Shown: positions 22,201 to 30,272 of the stretch, one piece after another
Layout: the number at the start of each line of letters is the position of its first letter
Numbering within the stretch: the first letter of the stretch is position 1
NCBI GenBank assembly: GCA_002633005.1
Contig: NMRA01000608.1
Coordinates: forward strand, 29,067-72,459
DNA: 43,393 nt
From: Phoronis australis
Taxonomy: Eukaryota; Phoronida; Phoronidae
Direction: 5' to 3'
Notes under the pieces: generated by a model
Seen by the model: the letters and a program-made list of their open reading frames with translations, nothing else
What the model was told of the DNA's origin: nothing
Databases searched by the model: none
Translations under genes and position numbers: made by a program

Positions 22201-25200
22201 CAACATATTACCGTCTGGGGGAAACAAGTCCTTTGTAAAGACTGTGCCTCCGTGGCACCAGTTCCTGTAGAAAATACTTTTTGCCCCGGCCTGCAGGTCA
22301 CTGCTCAACCATAAAGGTTGGTTAAGGAAATCTATCTGACTTTTAATCTTCAAACAATTTCCGATTGCGATTACACATTCAAAAAAATCTTTCCAGAAGT
22401 GATTGTCAGTATTAGTCAAATTTATCTTAAGAAAGTCAACTCCACACTTGGCGAAATTTCTAATTTCAAATAAAACAAACGGGCAGTCTTGGACCGACCG
22501 TTTACAAATTTTGTGAGCATGTTACCGGTAATCTTTAAAGCCTTACAGAATGAAAATTTGTTAATCATTCTAATACCTTCTTCATTATAATTACAAACAG
22601 TTCGGGAGCGCTTAATTTTGTCACTGCGACCTTGCCAGAGGAATTTAAAAAACATTGTGTTCAGTTTTTCTTGAATATGTTTCGAAGGCTGTGGCAAGGA
22701 TGTCAGAAGATGCATAATTTTTGAAATCGCGAGCGCCTTGATTACTGTAATTCTCCTTCAAAATGAATTCAATATCTTTCAATTTCGCCAAGTAATTTTG
22801 GTCTGCCGTATCATGTAAGCTGACTTGGAAATTAATCCCCTAGAACATGAAATTTGTTTTGGTCCATGATAACTGTTCCCTGACAGAATTTTTTTCAGCA
22901 CTGTTAGCCATGCTGCCAAACCAAATAGCTTTTGTTTTTTCAACATTGACCCTGAGGCCGGAGAAATGAGCAAACAGATTTAGAACATTTAAAGTAGACC
23001 GTAAAGACATCTCCGATCCATCTAAAATAATAGAAATGTCAGCATATTGAGTTAGTAAGTGCTCACGATCCATAATTTTGATTCCATTTGTATTTTTGTT
23101 GTGTCTGATCATGAGAGCCAAAATTTCCGCTCAAATAATGAATAGATGAGGGAGATAATGGGTTACCTGGTCTGACTCCTCTCCGTATATTAAACCAACG
23201 AGAAGGTTGGCCATTAGCAATAACACATGATTTGAGATTTTTGTAGAAAACTTTGAGCCATCTCTTAATTGGCCACCCAAAATTGAAAAAAAGAAAGCTT
23301 TTTCAATAAAACTCCAAGACAATGAGTCAAAGGCTTTTTCAAAATCTATAAGAAGTAGTAGTCCAGGTGTTTGAATCTGGGAATAATAGAACAGATGGTA
23401 TATCACACCAATGTTATCAGCCATGTTCCTTCCAGGGAAGTAGCCACTCTGATCCTCATGAATAATTTTCCCTAGCACAGACTTAATGCTTTCCGCAATT
23501 GCTACAGACGCGATTTTGTAGGATACATTGAGAAAAGAAATAGGACGTCAGTTTTTTAGAAAAAGTTTACTTATGTCTGCACTTTTGGGAATACAGGTAA
23601 ATAATACCCTCTTTCTGAGTGGATGGTAGTTGACCCACAGCGAAGCTGGTATTTGTAGATCGGAGTACAAAAATACCTATGTCACCCCAAAAGAATTTAA
23701 AAAAAACTCAATGGTAAATCCATCATTGTTTTTCATTTTTTCAAAGATTTCCTTAAAAAAAGACGTCCTAGCGGAAAATTCAAAACATCTTCTGAAAGCC
23801 CGTTTAAAATCTATGTAACAAAGCAGTTTCACAAAATTCCACAAAATTTTCGAAAATTTTCTATTTTGCATTTTTTAATTTGAAAGACAAATTACTAATA
23901 AACGGTGAGTCTGAGAAAAAATTGTTGGTGTTCATTTGAAAGAGTATACCCTAATGAATCTACGTGCAAAAATTCACGTCATTTGCTCTTCCTGTTCTAC
24001 ACGAAACCCCAGCAAGATTGAAAAGTGATGAAAATGCATCAGTTCTGTCATTTTGAAAACAACTTCCGGTTAAGCAGCACTTGATAATACCTGGTCACAG
24101 GAAACTAACACACGAATAATTTCAAAGCAATTGGTTTTACAAGGCACCCTCTTCAGGGTAAAACGTTTTCGTCCTGAAATCGAGGTGCACAAACGCAATG
24201 GCCGATATTTCATGATTCTACAGCACCTGTGTAGCACACGCCTGCTATATCAATCGTACAGATTTTCAGTTCTGAACATAAAAAATTGCGGCCTCTGAGC
24301 ATTTGAATCTGAATTCGGTAAAATGGCTGCCACGTCCGCCATCTAGAATCCGATCATGACGAAAAACAATAGACTTCGAGCTATTCCCGTCCTACAGGTT
24401 GTTTGGGAATTTCTTGGGGAAAAATATTGACGTCAAACCAAAAAATTCGCCTAGTAAAAACGCAAGATATCGATAGATGACTCCATTATCCTTTGCCTCA
24501 GCGTTGTCCTTAGAGAAATGCAGCTGTGTATTCCATGAAAATTGTCTTCTTATACTTAAAAATCGGAATTAATTTGCTCTGAATAACAATATGTGCTTAA
24601 ATGATATGAAGTTTTCACAGATTTTTGTGAAGTATGAATGACTAAGAGCATATTTTCTGGTGAACTGATCGATCCAAAGCCAAAACACTTGAAAACTGGG
24701 ATTTGCCGCCCCCTAAAGAAAATGTTCTGGCCAGGGCCCCCAAATGGTAAATCCAGCTCTGGAAGTCGACAGAAGTTATCTAAATGTTTCGGAGTCTCTT
24801 CGTGATTGTTCCAACCCCTGCCGTACACCTGTGCCGGTCGCCACAACAGTTTCAGTTTCACCTCATGTTCCCAAATGATTGAGGGACACCTACCCTTCCG
24901 GTCGCCTGTTTTTCTATGTGTTTTTGTGTGTCGGGGTCACTGTTGCCCAACTTCATGAGAGAGGAGCGTTCGCCCTCCTTCCTCCGCTTCGTTTTTATGC
25001 GCCCACATATTTATGTGGGGATGCATTATGCCGTCTTCCCCGTCCGTCCGGCGTCCGCTAGGCCGCTCTATTTCCAAAATCCTTTGACGTATGTTATGAA
25101 ATTTTGCACATGTATTCCTTTCATAGATGAGACGCCATGCACTAATTTTCGGACGGATCCGACTACTGATGTGCCCCTTAGTGGCAATTTTAGTTTTTAT

Positions 25201-26806
25201 TTTATTTTTACCGCTGTATCTTCAAATGTCAAAGGGTTGGAATATAGGCATCTATTGGTGAGATGACGCTATCCTCCAGTTTTCCAATGGATTCGAGGTA
25301 TTTTGCGTCACCAAGTGGACATTTTTGCTGTTTTTGAGTCTGTTTTTTTTTGGCATCCGCCCTTCTATCAACCAAACCATTCGGAATGATTTTGAAAATG
25401 GCGTATTATGTTCGCAGTGTGAAGAGTAGACGATGACGACTTCGACTGCTGTGTCGCCTCCTATTGGCAGTTTTGTTTGTTTTGCGTCCATAGCGTTATC
25501 TCTGAAACCCACTGCAGGGTCTTTATTATATGTAGTAAGTGCATTTATATGAAGTTAACAACAGACGACGACGACATTCACACCGATCCGACGAACTTTG
25601 TGCCCCTTAGTGGCAATTTCATTTTTTTTCCATTTTCGTTTGTTTCTCTGAAGTTCCTGGACACATTTTTATGAAATTTAGTTAATAACTTTCTATTAAA
25701 GAAATGGTGGCATGTTCCCGTTTTTGGATGGATTCGATGTATTTTGTGTTATCTTATGGTCATTTGTATGATAGAAATAAACAACTCTATAAGCACGCCG
25801 TTTGCGGTGCATTTGTGGGCGCATTTCAAAGCTCCCCGTAGCTCTTGTTACGAGTTTATCTCGAATCCTCAAAGCAATTTAAATCTCAGTATTCATTGAT
25901 CAGTGATGATAGCAAACAACACGAAAGGGTGACAGTGGGCCGCCAGAAGCGAGTCGCAAGTTTTGCTGTCGGACGACTGCTAATAATATTGGGTCGGAAA
26001 TAAAACGAGGGCCGGAATCGTAAGTACTCTGATTGGGTAGCTAAATGCGATGTTCGAAATCTTGTAGCCTTCAGTGGGTTAGTAACCTTTCTCTTTGAGG
26101 GCCACATAATATAATAGGCACCCGTCCATCGCGTCTGGATCTATACCCCGGTGGCGAAATCACTCGGATGATACGGATAACTATAATGTGTCATAAAATG
26201 CTACGAATAATGTTGTTCTTGGGTCTAAACAGAAACACCTAAGTTACTACATATTGCAGAAGTTATATACCAGTTTTTGTTTAGACCCTTCCATCATGCG
26301 TCCCCACACTGTTGTCGCGACGCATGTTGTTCCTATTGCACATTGTGTATCACGATGCGGTCATCAGTGTTACTTTATATATCCATTTATTCCTTAGTCT
26401 GTGTCATGCCCTTGAAAAAGAACGTACCGCTCGAAACGTGGGTTATATTTTAATATGTTTTGGTACCGACTCTCATCGTTTTACTTTATGCTATTTCACT
26501 CTTCTTAATCGTCCTAGTCCAATAGGGATGATTGTATTATGATGCAAACAATCTTTCATCAATCATTTCAAATAATTATGTTCTCTTAGGAACACCAATA
26601 CCTATGTCAAGTGTTCTGTGGACTTGATCAAAAGTTCGTGCGGTGCAGACGCTGGGGATCTTATGCTCAAACTGTCCAGGAAAATCTTCGATTTTACCTT
26701 CCGCCAGGTGAACTTTAACTGTCCAATCAACGGAGCTGTGGGAGTGACAGTCAGTCTGACGTCACTGCTGATATCATTTGTGATGCTGTTGAAAAACAGT
26801 TTGTAA
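10194..26806 (+). CDS. Five-exon gene for a 221-aa secreted, cysteine-rich, probably GPI-anchored protein
   Basis: Joining 10194-10239, 18665-18800, 19622-19746, 20427-20568 and 26590-26806 gives 666 nt, one uninterrupted frame of 221 codons plus TAA. All introns are GT-AG, of 8425, 821, 680 and 6021 bp, with phases 1, 2, 1, 2. The product begins with a hydrophobic signal peptide (about residues 1-21). Twelve cysteines follow at 24, 32, 60, 70, 78, 97, 110, 123, 149, 158, 167 and 194, suggesting up to six disulfides. There is one N-glycosylation sequon at Asn106. A small-residue stretch (Asn197-Gly-Ala) precedes a hydrophobic tail (about 200-217), the usual layout of a GPI-attachment signal, although the tail could instead be a membrane anchor. 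Function is unknown. The Cys spacing loosely recalls the nematode DUF19/T20D4.11-like secreted domains, but that is only a hypothesis. Coherent splicing, the phase pattern and the Cys periodicity make chance very unlikely. Confidence 0.85.
10507..10652. repeat. Fold-back (MITE-like) element in intron 1
   Basis: A near-perfect palindrome. ACTAGTCGGATATAATGG at 10507 is mirrored by CCATTATATCCGACTAGT ending at 10652, and the matching continues inward through GAACCAGTTTCATC-type segments to a small centre. In single-stranded form almost the whole 146 bp would fold into one hairpin. It starts 268 bp after the donor of exon 1. No target-site duplication is evident. Confidence 0.85.
10653..11654. 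other. Intron 1, no recognisable element
   Basis: Short frames on both strands (10985-11349 minus, 11286-11495 plus) show no domain. Nothing else seen. Confidence 0.4.
11655..11748 (-). repeat. Diverged repeat, inverted partner at 13915-14010
   Basis: The reverse complement contains GACAACATGGCGACATTTG, TGAACTGAAA and GGCTACTTTGTAATTG, then TTTAAC and TGATAC in the same order as 13915-14010 on +. Several substitutions separate the copies. Confidence 0.65.
12301..12389. repeat. 21-bp tandem repeat (four units plus five bases)
   Basis: Units start at 12301, 12322, 12343, 12364 and partly at 12385, each of the type TAT-nn-ATAGACTTA. Unit 2 contains the reverse complement of the core (TTAGTAAGTC), so the array is also partly self-complementary. 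Because 21 is a multiple of 3, the open frame 12198-12500 appears to carry a heptapeptide repeat (SLSIDLL/FLWIDLV); I treat that as a by-product. Confidence 0.85.
12390..13086. other. Intron 1, AT-rich and unassigned
   Basis: AT-rich with a 76-codon frame at 12668-12898 of low complexity. No repeats or motifs recognised. Confidence 0.4.
13087..13325 (-). repeat. Inverted-repeat arm, partner at 1-247
   Basis: Reverse-complement copy of the repeat at the left edge of the window, ending at CCTTG (13321-13325). Exon 1 of the host gene lies between the two arms, and this copy sits in intron 1. The arms are more easily explained as two insertions of one dispersed family than as ends of a single 13-kb element. 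Confidence 0.75.
13326..13914. other. Intron 1, unassigned segment between repeats
   Basis: The minus-strand frame 13719-13498 is 73 codons with no recognisable motif. It begins at an ATGGCCGACGCG sequence of a kind common at repeat ends in this window. Confidence 0.35.
13915..14010 (+). repeat. Diverged repeat, inverted partner at 11655-11748
   Basis: Begins GACAACATGGCGACTTTTGC and continues with TGAACTGAAAGG and GGCTACTTTGTAATTTG. See the minus-strand partner. Confidence 0.65.
14104..14197. repeat. 94-bp perfect direct repeat, copy 1
   Basis: Identical over 94 bases to 15384-15477. It starts GTATTTTGATTTTATT and ends ACCATATAGTCTATGCT. Copies are 1280 bp apart. Confidence 0.95.
14198..15383. 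other. Segment between the 94-bp repeats, nothing recognised
   Basis: Small minus-strand frames at 14647-15083 and a plus frame at 15151-15375 lack domain features. Confidence 0.4.
15384..15477. repeat. 94-bp perfect direct repeat, copy 2
   Basis: Exact copy of 14104-14197. No shared sequence extends beyond either boundary. Terminal dinucleotides are not TG...CA, which argues against LTRs of a miniature retrotransposon. Confidence 0.95.
15478..16106. other. Intron 1, unassigned
   Basis: A 95-codon minus-strand frame (15428-15715) overlaps the 94-bp repeat and shows no motif. Confidence 0.4.
16107..16285. mobile_element. Non-autonomous inverted-repeat element (hAT-like look)
   Basis: The left end GCCGTTTACACTTACAAAG followed by TTGACACGG is mirrored at the right end by CCGTGTCAACTATAAGTC and TAAACGCG. 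TIRs are about 25-28 bp with a few mismatches. Inside, GACACGG-type blocks recur several times. No coding capacity. I could not define a target-site duplication, so the superfamily is uncertain. Confidence 0.6.
16286..18664. other. Intron 1, 3' portion, unassigned
   Basis: A weak inverted repeat around 17110-17215 (CAGGAAGAGATA versus CAGAAAGAGATA on the opposite strand) is the only structure noticed. The 118-codon minus frame 18001-18357 shows no recognisable domain. Confidence 0.4.
18665..18800 (+). CDS. Exon 2 of the Cys-rich secreted protein gene
   Basis: The acceptor tttattttcag ends at 18664 and the donor gtaagg starts at 18801. The exon enters in phase 1 and leaves in phase 2 and encodes about residues 16-61. 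It finishes the signal peptide and carries Cys24, Cys32 and Cys60 (spacing x7, x27). A second AG at 18672-18673 lies nine bases inside the exon. Using it would shorten the leader by three residues without shifting frame. The frame is open upstream of the acceptor, so the exon could be misread as an intronless ORF with a spurious start at 18571. Confidence 0.85.
18801..19621. other. Intron 2, unassigned
   Basis: 821 bp between the gtaagg donor and the ttgtag acceptor; no repeats recognised. Confidence 0.6.
19622..19746 (+). CDS. Exon 3 of the Cys-rich secreted protein gene
   Basis: The acceptor ctgacttgtag ends at 19621 and the donor gtagtt starts at 19747. Entry phase is 2 and exit phase is 1. 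It encodes residues 61-103 with Cys70, Cys78 and Cys97 (spacing x7, x18) and a motif ending SSCG that recurs in exon 5. It has no in-frame ATG near its start and is only 125 bp, so ORF scanning alone misses it. The donor is weaker than the others (gtagtt), which makes this 3' edge the least certain of the set, but the frame continues cleanly into exon 4. Confidence 0.82.
20257..20280 (+). other. Potential G-quadruplex in intron 3
   Basis: Five G-tracts of three or more (20257-20259, 20261-20266, 20268-20272, 20274-20276, 20278-20280) are separated by single A residues on the sense strand. It lies about 150 bp before the exon 4 acceptor. Effects on splicing are speculative. Confidence 0.7.
20427..20568 (+). 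CDS. Exon 4 of the Cys-rich secreted protein gene
   Basis: The acceptor catgcttgcag ends at 20426 and the donor gtaagt starts at 20569. Entry phase is 1 and exit phase is 2, the same as exon 2. It encodes residues 103-150 with Cys110, Cys123 and Cys149 (spacing x12, x25) and the only N-glycosylation sequon (Asn106-Asn-Ser). A Gln-rich linker (about 128-135) lies between the second and third cysteines. An unrelated frame across the exon is also open but shows no coding character. Confidence 0.83.
20721..20835 (+). repeat. Dispersed repeat in intron 4, related to 25022-25130
   Basis: GCATTATGCCGTTATCTC followed by GTCCGTCCG, and later CAAATTTTGCATATACTTCC then TCAT, match in order the segment at 25022-25130 (GCATTATGCCGTCTTCC, CCGTCCGTCCG, AAATTTTGCACATGTATTCC). 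Same orientation. A dispersed non-coding family. Confidence 0.65.
21061..21128. repeat. (GATGGT)n-type microsatellite
   Basis: Imperfect GAT/GGT trinucleotide tract in intron 4. It yields a spurious Ser/Pro-rich minus-strand frame. Confidence 0.85.
21359..21395. repeat. (CA)n microsatellite at the 3' side of the intronic LINE
   Basis: CA repeats with interspersed CG, lying in the likely 3' UTR of the minus-strand LINE. Confidence 0.8.
21493..22419 (-). pseudogene. LINE ORF2 C-terminal region, 308 intact codons
   Basis: The longest open frame in the window. It carries the LINE C-terminal domain: a segment WLSSDLQAGAKSIFYRNW near residue 37, RIRWLQFRLLTR near 180, then C-x2-C (CSFC) and H-L-F-W-E-C near 215-230. 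Intactness over 927 bp while the upstream RT is frameshifted suggests a fairly recent insertion. It has no start of its own, and the first Met is internal to the ancestral protein. Confidence 0.85.
22840..23478 (-). pseudogene. LINE reverse transcriptase core with altered catalytic box
   Basis: Two frames, 23478-23131 and 23121-22840, cover RT palm motifs. The first has the Asp-bearing IDFEKAFDS. The second has QYADISIILDGSE where this clade normally has QYADD followed by T/S. The second catalytic aspartate is thus missing or displaced at 23035-23040. A frameshift separates the two pieces at about 23125. The enzyme cannot be functional. Confidence 0.8.
23766..24984. other. Intron 4, unassigned
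   Basis: Contains AT-rich sequence and a 101-codon minus-strand frame (24556-24861) without domain features. The LINE may extend slightly into 23766-23880, but the match fades. Confidence 0.4.
24985..25835. repeat. Degenerate repeat cluster with short inverted ends
   Basis: ATGCGCCCACA at 24997 is mirrored by TGTGGGCGCAT ending at 25824. Within, TGTGCCCCTTAGTGGCAATT occurs at 25170 and 25599 in the same orientation, and each is followed later by a GGATTCGA(G/T)GTATTTTG segment. This suggests an internally duplicated non-autonomous element. The segment 25022-25130 is shared with 20721-20835. Confidence 0.55.
25836..26589. other. Intron 4, 3' end, unassigned
   Basis: No repeats recognised. 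It ends in the acceptor of exon 5. Confidence 0.4.
26590..26806 (+). CDS. Exon 5: last Cys triplet and hydrophobic C-terminus
   Basis: The acceptor tgttctcttag ends at 26589, after a 6.0-kb repeat-filled intron. The exon enters in phase 2 and runs to TAA at 26804-26806. It encodes residues 150-221 with Cys158, Cys167 and Cys194 (spacing x8, x26). The SSCG motif at 165-168 matches exon 3 (76-79). After Cys194 come Pro-Ile-Asn-Gly-Ala and then about 18 hydrophobic residues ending in a very short tail (KNSL). That suits a cleaved GPI signal; a single-pass membrane anchor with almost no cytoplasmic part is the alternative. Confidence 0.85.
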
Positions 26807-26936
26807 GAGACCCAGCATTGAGCGTTGATGCTTTGCACATTTTGTCTAACGTAACGGTGGATAGGCAGTTTCTTAAAAATTAAGTAGGACACCTAAAATC
26901 ACGAGTCGGTGACAATTCGATTCAAACGTACTGAAG

Positions 26937-26946
26937 AATAAATAAA
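26937..26946 (+). promoter_or_regulatory. Overlapping AATAAA poly(A) signals for the Cys-rich gene
   Basis: Two overlapping AATAAA hexamers (26937-26942, 26941-26946) lie 131 bp after the stop codon, a plausible 3' UTR length. A further AATAAA occurs at 27485 and could serve a longer 3' UTR. Assignment is by position and motif only. Confidence 0.5.
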
Positions 26947-27539
26947 AGGATACAAGGATTTGTGACTGGTTGGACTTAAGTGAATAAATTTCCCTTGTTT
27001 TTGTATTTCTTTTGTAGTTAGACACCTGTAATCGTGTATTTGAAGTGTTGTCTTGTTGAGATGTTCTTATATTATTCGGATTGGCACCGCTAACGCTTTC
27101 TAAACTGCTGCACACGCTCAATCACGTGACTGATTAGTCGTACGATTTCTTGTACTTTGTGAATGACGCTGTGTGTTCCTATGTATCCTCCCGATTATTT
27201 CACGTATCAAAGATTCAAGACATAACCCTGATGGTTGTAAAACTAAGTGAAATGCGTCGCGCTGGTGTTAAATTCGATATGCTGGTTGTAAGCATTATTG
27301 TCAGACATGTTCCAGGCCTAAGTTGAGATTGAAGCGATGAAATATACGTTTCTCTGATATAAGTTCCTTAAAGTAGATAATCGTGTGAAGTGATATCTCT
27401 CTAAGTGCTAATTGTATTGCTATCTAGTAGTCTTGTCAAGTTTGCTTATTTTCACTTTGTAACGTAAGAGGCTGTAAGTCTAGAAATAAAGTGCTAAAAT
27501 GTACGATCCTCATTTACTCATGAGTCTTCCATGTATTAA
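26947..27539. other. Downstream flank of the Cys-rich gene
   Basis: Non-coding and AT-rich; an AATAAA at 27485 is the only signal noted. It may hold a longer 3' UTR. Confidence 0.4.
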
Positions 27540-27949
27540 TTTGTCACACTTCTCATTGGGCCATTTCAACTAAGCATTCAAATCAACTGTCTGTGAGAGA
27601 ACTACTTGAATAATAACGACTTGAAGGGATGACACTACACGCCTTGCGCTTAGAGGAGACTTTTCATATTGGCCCTCTTCAAAGTAATAAGAGCGAGAGA
27701 GCGAATCCCCTAGATCCCGACTCTGATTTGATGGTCGGATATTTACTGACACATAAAACGAGTGGTTCATTAACTTAAAAACAGGGGACTCGGCCTATTC
27801 AAACAACGGGAGGGGTTGACAATGAGATTAAGCTCACTTATTTAGGTTTTTGACATCGGCTGGAATCGAAGTTCTACCTCTTAGTCAGTCGCAGCCACCG
27901 ACTATGCAGCCGCGGATTCTTCAGAGTAATGGGAAATGTATCGGACATG

Positions 27950-28512
27950 CATGGGCGGCGCACCATAAGGATCTATGCTGGCTATATAAAAAACACTGCA
28001 TGTGGCCTGATGTCATTTGCGGTGCATCAGGCGTGTACAGGCCTCATGGTTGGGCCCATTGCACAAAACACCTGTCAGTGAGCTGAATCACGAGAGCCCC
28101 GTTATGGTTCTTCGTGAAAGAAGTTTTCAAGTCCAGTGGCGGATTTAGAGGGGGGCCATGGCCCCCCTAAAACTCCCAGATTCCATTTGGCAGTTCGGGG
28201 GTGCGAATGTCTCATGGGCAAAATCCTGGTTAATATTCTGCCCTTGCCTCCCCCCCTTAACTAAAAATCCTGGATGCGCCCATGAAGTCTACCAGTCTCC
28301 TTTAAAAAAACGGACAGACGTTTTCATTTGTTGCCATGCAATATATCTTGTAGGCATGTATCAGTGCCATCCCTTAGGTTGCTCCTTAGCCTATACAAAG
28401 CTGGGCAAGACTCTATAGCCCCCACTTTTTCAGTGCTGCTCTGCCCATGGTCTATTGGCGGTGCACCGCAGGGGGGCTACAATCCCACTTTTTTCAGTGC
28501 TGCGCCGCCCGT
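27950..28512. mobile_element. CATGGGCGGCGCAC inverted-repeat element, with nested insertion (copy 1)
   Basis: The left end CATGGGCGGCGCACCATA at 27950 and right end GTGCTGCGCCGCCCGTG at about 28496-28512 are the ends of the family seen complete at 42237-42382. The right 110 bp match that copy closely. The left interior is replaced by unrelated sequence including the MITE at 28135-28283. The same arrangement occurs in copy 2 of the duplication (29151-29731). Confidence 0.6.
28135..28283. mobile_element. AGTGGCGGATTTAG short inverted-repeat element
   Basis: Begins AGTGGCGGATTTAGAGGGG and ends ATCCTGGATGCGCCCATG, a short G/C-rich non-coding element with imperfectly complementary ends. The second copy is at about 29337-29502 inside the duplicate. 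The last 36 bases of the window (43358-43393) resemble the left end of a related family. Confidence 0.55.
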
Positions 28513-28734
28513 GACATGATGTCATTCATCTACGGACATTTGTTAGAGGTTTGCTTTTTTCTGTAAGCCATTACTAAATGCCACCTCACACCAGTGAAAA
28601 TTTGCGGCATTATGATAGCAGAAAAGAAAAAAAACGCTGTTTATACCACTAAGTTGAAACCGTATTGTCCGTATTATCTGGGATCTAATGGGTAACACTG
28701 AACGCCTGTGCACCAAAGACGCGATCGTCGTCGG

Positions 28735-28735
28735 N
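28735..28735. other. Single ambiguous base at the duplication junction
   Basis: The only n in the window, positioned precisely between the last base of copy 1 and the first base of copy 2. Confidence 0.99.
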
Positions 28736-29948
28736 TTTGTCACACTTCTCATTGGGCCATTTCAACTAAGGATTCAAATCAACTGTCTGTGAGAAAACTA
28801 CTTGAATAATAACGACTTGAAGGGATGACACTACACGCCTTGCGCTTAGAGGAGACTTTTCATATTGGCCATCTTCAAAGTAATAAGGACGAGAGAGCGA
28901 ATCCCCTTGATCCCGACTCTGATTTGATGGTCGGATATTTACTGACACATAAAGCGAGTGGTTCGTTAGCTTAAAACAGGGGACTCGGCCTATTCAAACA
29001 ACGGGAGGGGTTGACAATGAGATTAAGCTCACTTATTTAGCTTTTTGACTTCGGCTGGAATCGGAAGTTCTACCTCTTAGTCAGTCGCAGCCACCGACTA
29101 TGCAGCCGCGGATTCTTCAGAGCAATGGGAAATGTATCGGACATGCATGGGCGGCGCACCATAAGGATCTATGCTGGCTATATAAAAAACACTGCATGTG
29201 GCCTGATGTCATTTGCGGTGCATCAGGCGTGTGCAGGCCTCATGGTTGGGCCCATTGCACAAAACACCTGTCAGTGAGCTGAATCACGAGAGCCCCGTTA
29301 TGGTTCTTCGTCACTCTCAAAGAAGATTTCAAGTCCAGTGGCGGATTTAGAGGGGGGCCAAGGGGGCCATGGCCCCCCTAAAACTCTCCCAGATTCCATT
29401 TGGCAGTTCGGGGGTGCGATTCTCTCATGGGCAAAATCCTGGTTAATATTCTGCCCTTGCCTCCTCCCCCCCCCTTAACTAAAAATCCTGGATGCGCACA
29501 TGAAGTCTACCAGTCTCCTTTAAGAAAACGGACAGACGTTTTCATTTGTTGCCATGCAATATATCTTGTAGGCATGTATCAGTGCCATCCCTTAGGTTGC
29601 TCCTTAGCCTATACAAAGCTGGGCAAGACTCTATAGCCCCCACTTTTTTCAGTGCTGCGCTGCCCATGGTCTATTGGCGGTGCACCGCAGGGGGGCTACA
29701 ATCCCACTTTTTTCAGTGCTGCGCCGCCCGTGACATGATGTCATTCATCTACGGACATTTGTTTGCTTTTTTCTGTAAGCCATTACTAAATGCCACCTCA
29801 CACCAGTGAAAATTTGCGGCATTATGATAGCAGAAAAGAAAAAAAAAACGCTGTTTATACCACTAAGTTGAAACCGTATTGTCCGTATTATCTGGGATCT
29901 AATGGGTAACACTGAACGCCTGTGCACCAAAGACGCGATCGTCGTCGG
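28736..29948. repeat. Tandem 1.2-kb duplication, copy 2
   Basis: 1213 bp with scattered substitutions and small indels relative to copy 1. Copy 2 has an extra AGGGGGCC-type step near 29362. Copy 1 has a short insertion near 28544. The divergence level looks like allelic variation. Confidence 0.95.
29337..29502. mobile_element. AGTGGCGGATTTAG element, copy in the duplicated unit
   Basis: Same as 28135-28283 with a longer C-run and an extra short step near its left end. Confidence 0.55.
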
Positions 29949-30198
29949 GCAAAATAGTGAATTTCAGTATGGCGCAGGTAGGCTATTTCGAAAGTCGGCT
30001 AGACCAAGTGGAAATCGCAAGCTTCACTAAACAAGTATTACTCAGCGAAGGCCGTTGAAGCAATGAACTGTGTGGTCCCTCCTTTAGCCATGTAGGAAAT
30101 CTTGATCGCTTTATTCAAATTAAACAAGGTTCCACAACAAACCTCGACTCAAAATTGGTTTTGAAAAATATCACTGCATGGGGCGTTATCTCATCGTC

Positions 30199-30272
30199 AC
30201 TTAACTCGTCGTAGCATAACTCTTCGTAGCATAACTCGTCGTCGCATAACTCGTCGTCGCATAACTCGTCAC
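30199..30272. repeat. 15-bp tandem repeat
   Basis: About five units of the type CATAACTCGTCGTCG, the last two full units identical and the outer ones slightly diverged. Units abut without spacers. Confidence 0.85.

Larger units (their letters stand above)
21490..23765 (-). mobile_element. L1/Tx1-like LINE, antisense within intron 4 (RT to C-terminus)
   Basis: Reading on the minus strand from about 23765: a GFTIEFF segment, IPKSADISKLFLKN then RPISFLNVSYKIAS (start of RT), then DQSGYFPGRNMADN and LLIDFEKAFDSLSW (palm), a mutated YADD box, and FGLRVN-like and FKFLWQG segments. A 308-codon C-terminal block (22419-21493) follows with RWLQFRLLTRISTTNSFL and CSFCGQSKEI plus HLFWEC (zf-RVT). This is Tx1/L1-clade architecture. 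The endonuclease and ORF1 are missing (5' truncated). Frames break near 23480, 23125, 22780 and 22420. It lies antisense to the host gene. Confidence 0.88.
27540..28734. repeat. Tandem 1.2-kb duplication, copy 1
   Basis: 1195 bp starting TTTGTCACACTTCTCATTGG and ending GCGATCGTCGTCGG, repeated almost identically at 28736-29948. It holds no gene. The short frames (27850-28086, 28158-28418, 28328-28519) recur at the matching places of copy 2 simply because the DNA is duplicated. Confidence 0.95.

Noticed and set aside
23677-23880. Separate gene with an IDFKRAF motif
   Set aside because: It resembles a fragment of the LINE frame by composition, and the motif position does not fit an RT palm. 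Most likely the decayed 5' end of the intronic LINE or chance.
27850-29282. Two near-identical small proteins, 27850-28086 and 29100-29282
   Set aside because: They are the same non-coding frame seen in both copies of the 1.2-kb duplication and run through a short inverted-repeat element.
30199-30272. CRISPR-like short repeat array
   Set aside because: The 15-bp units abut with no spacers, and the context is an animal genome. It is a minisatellite.
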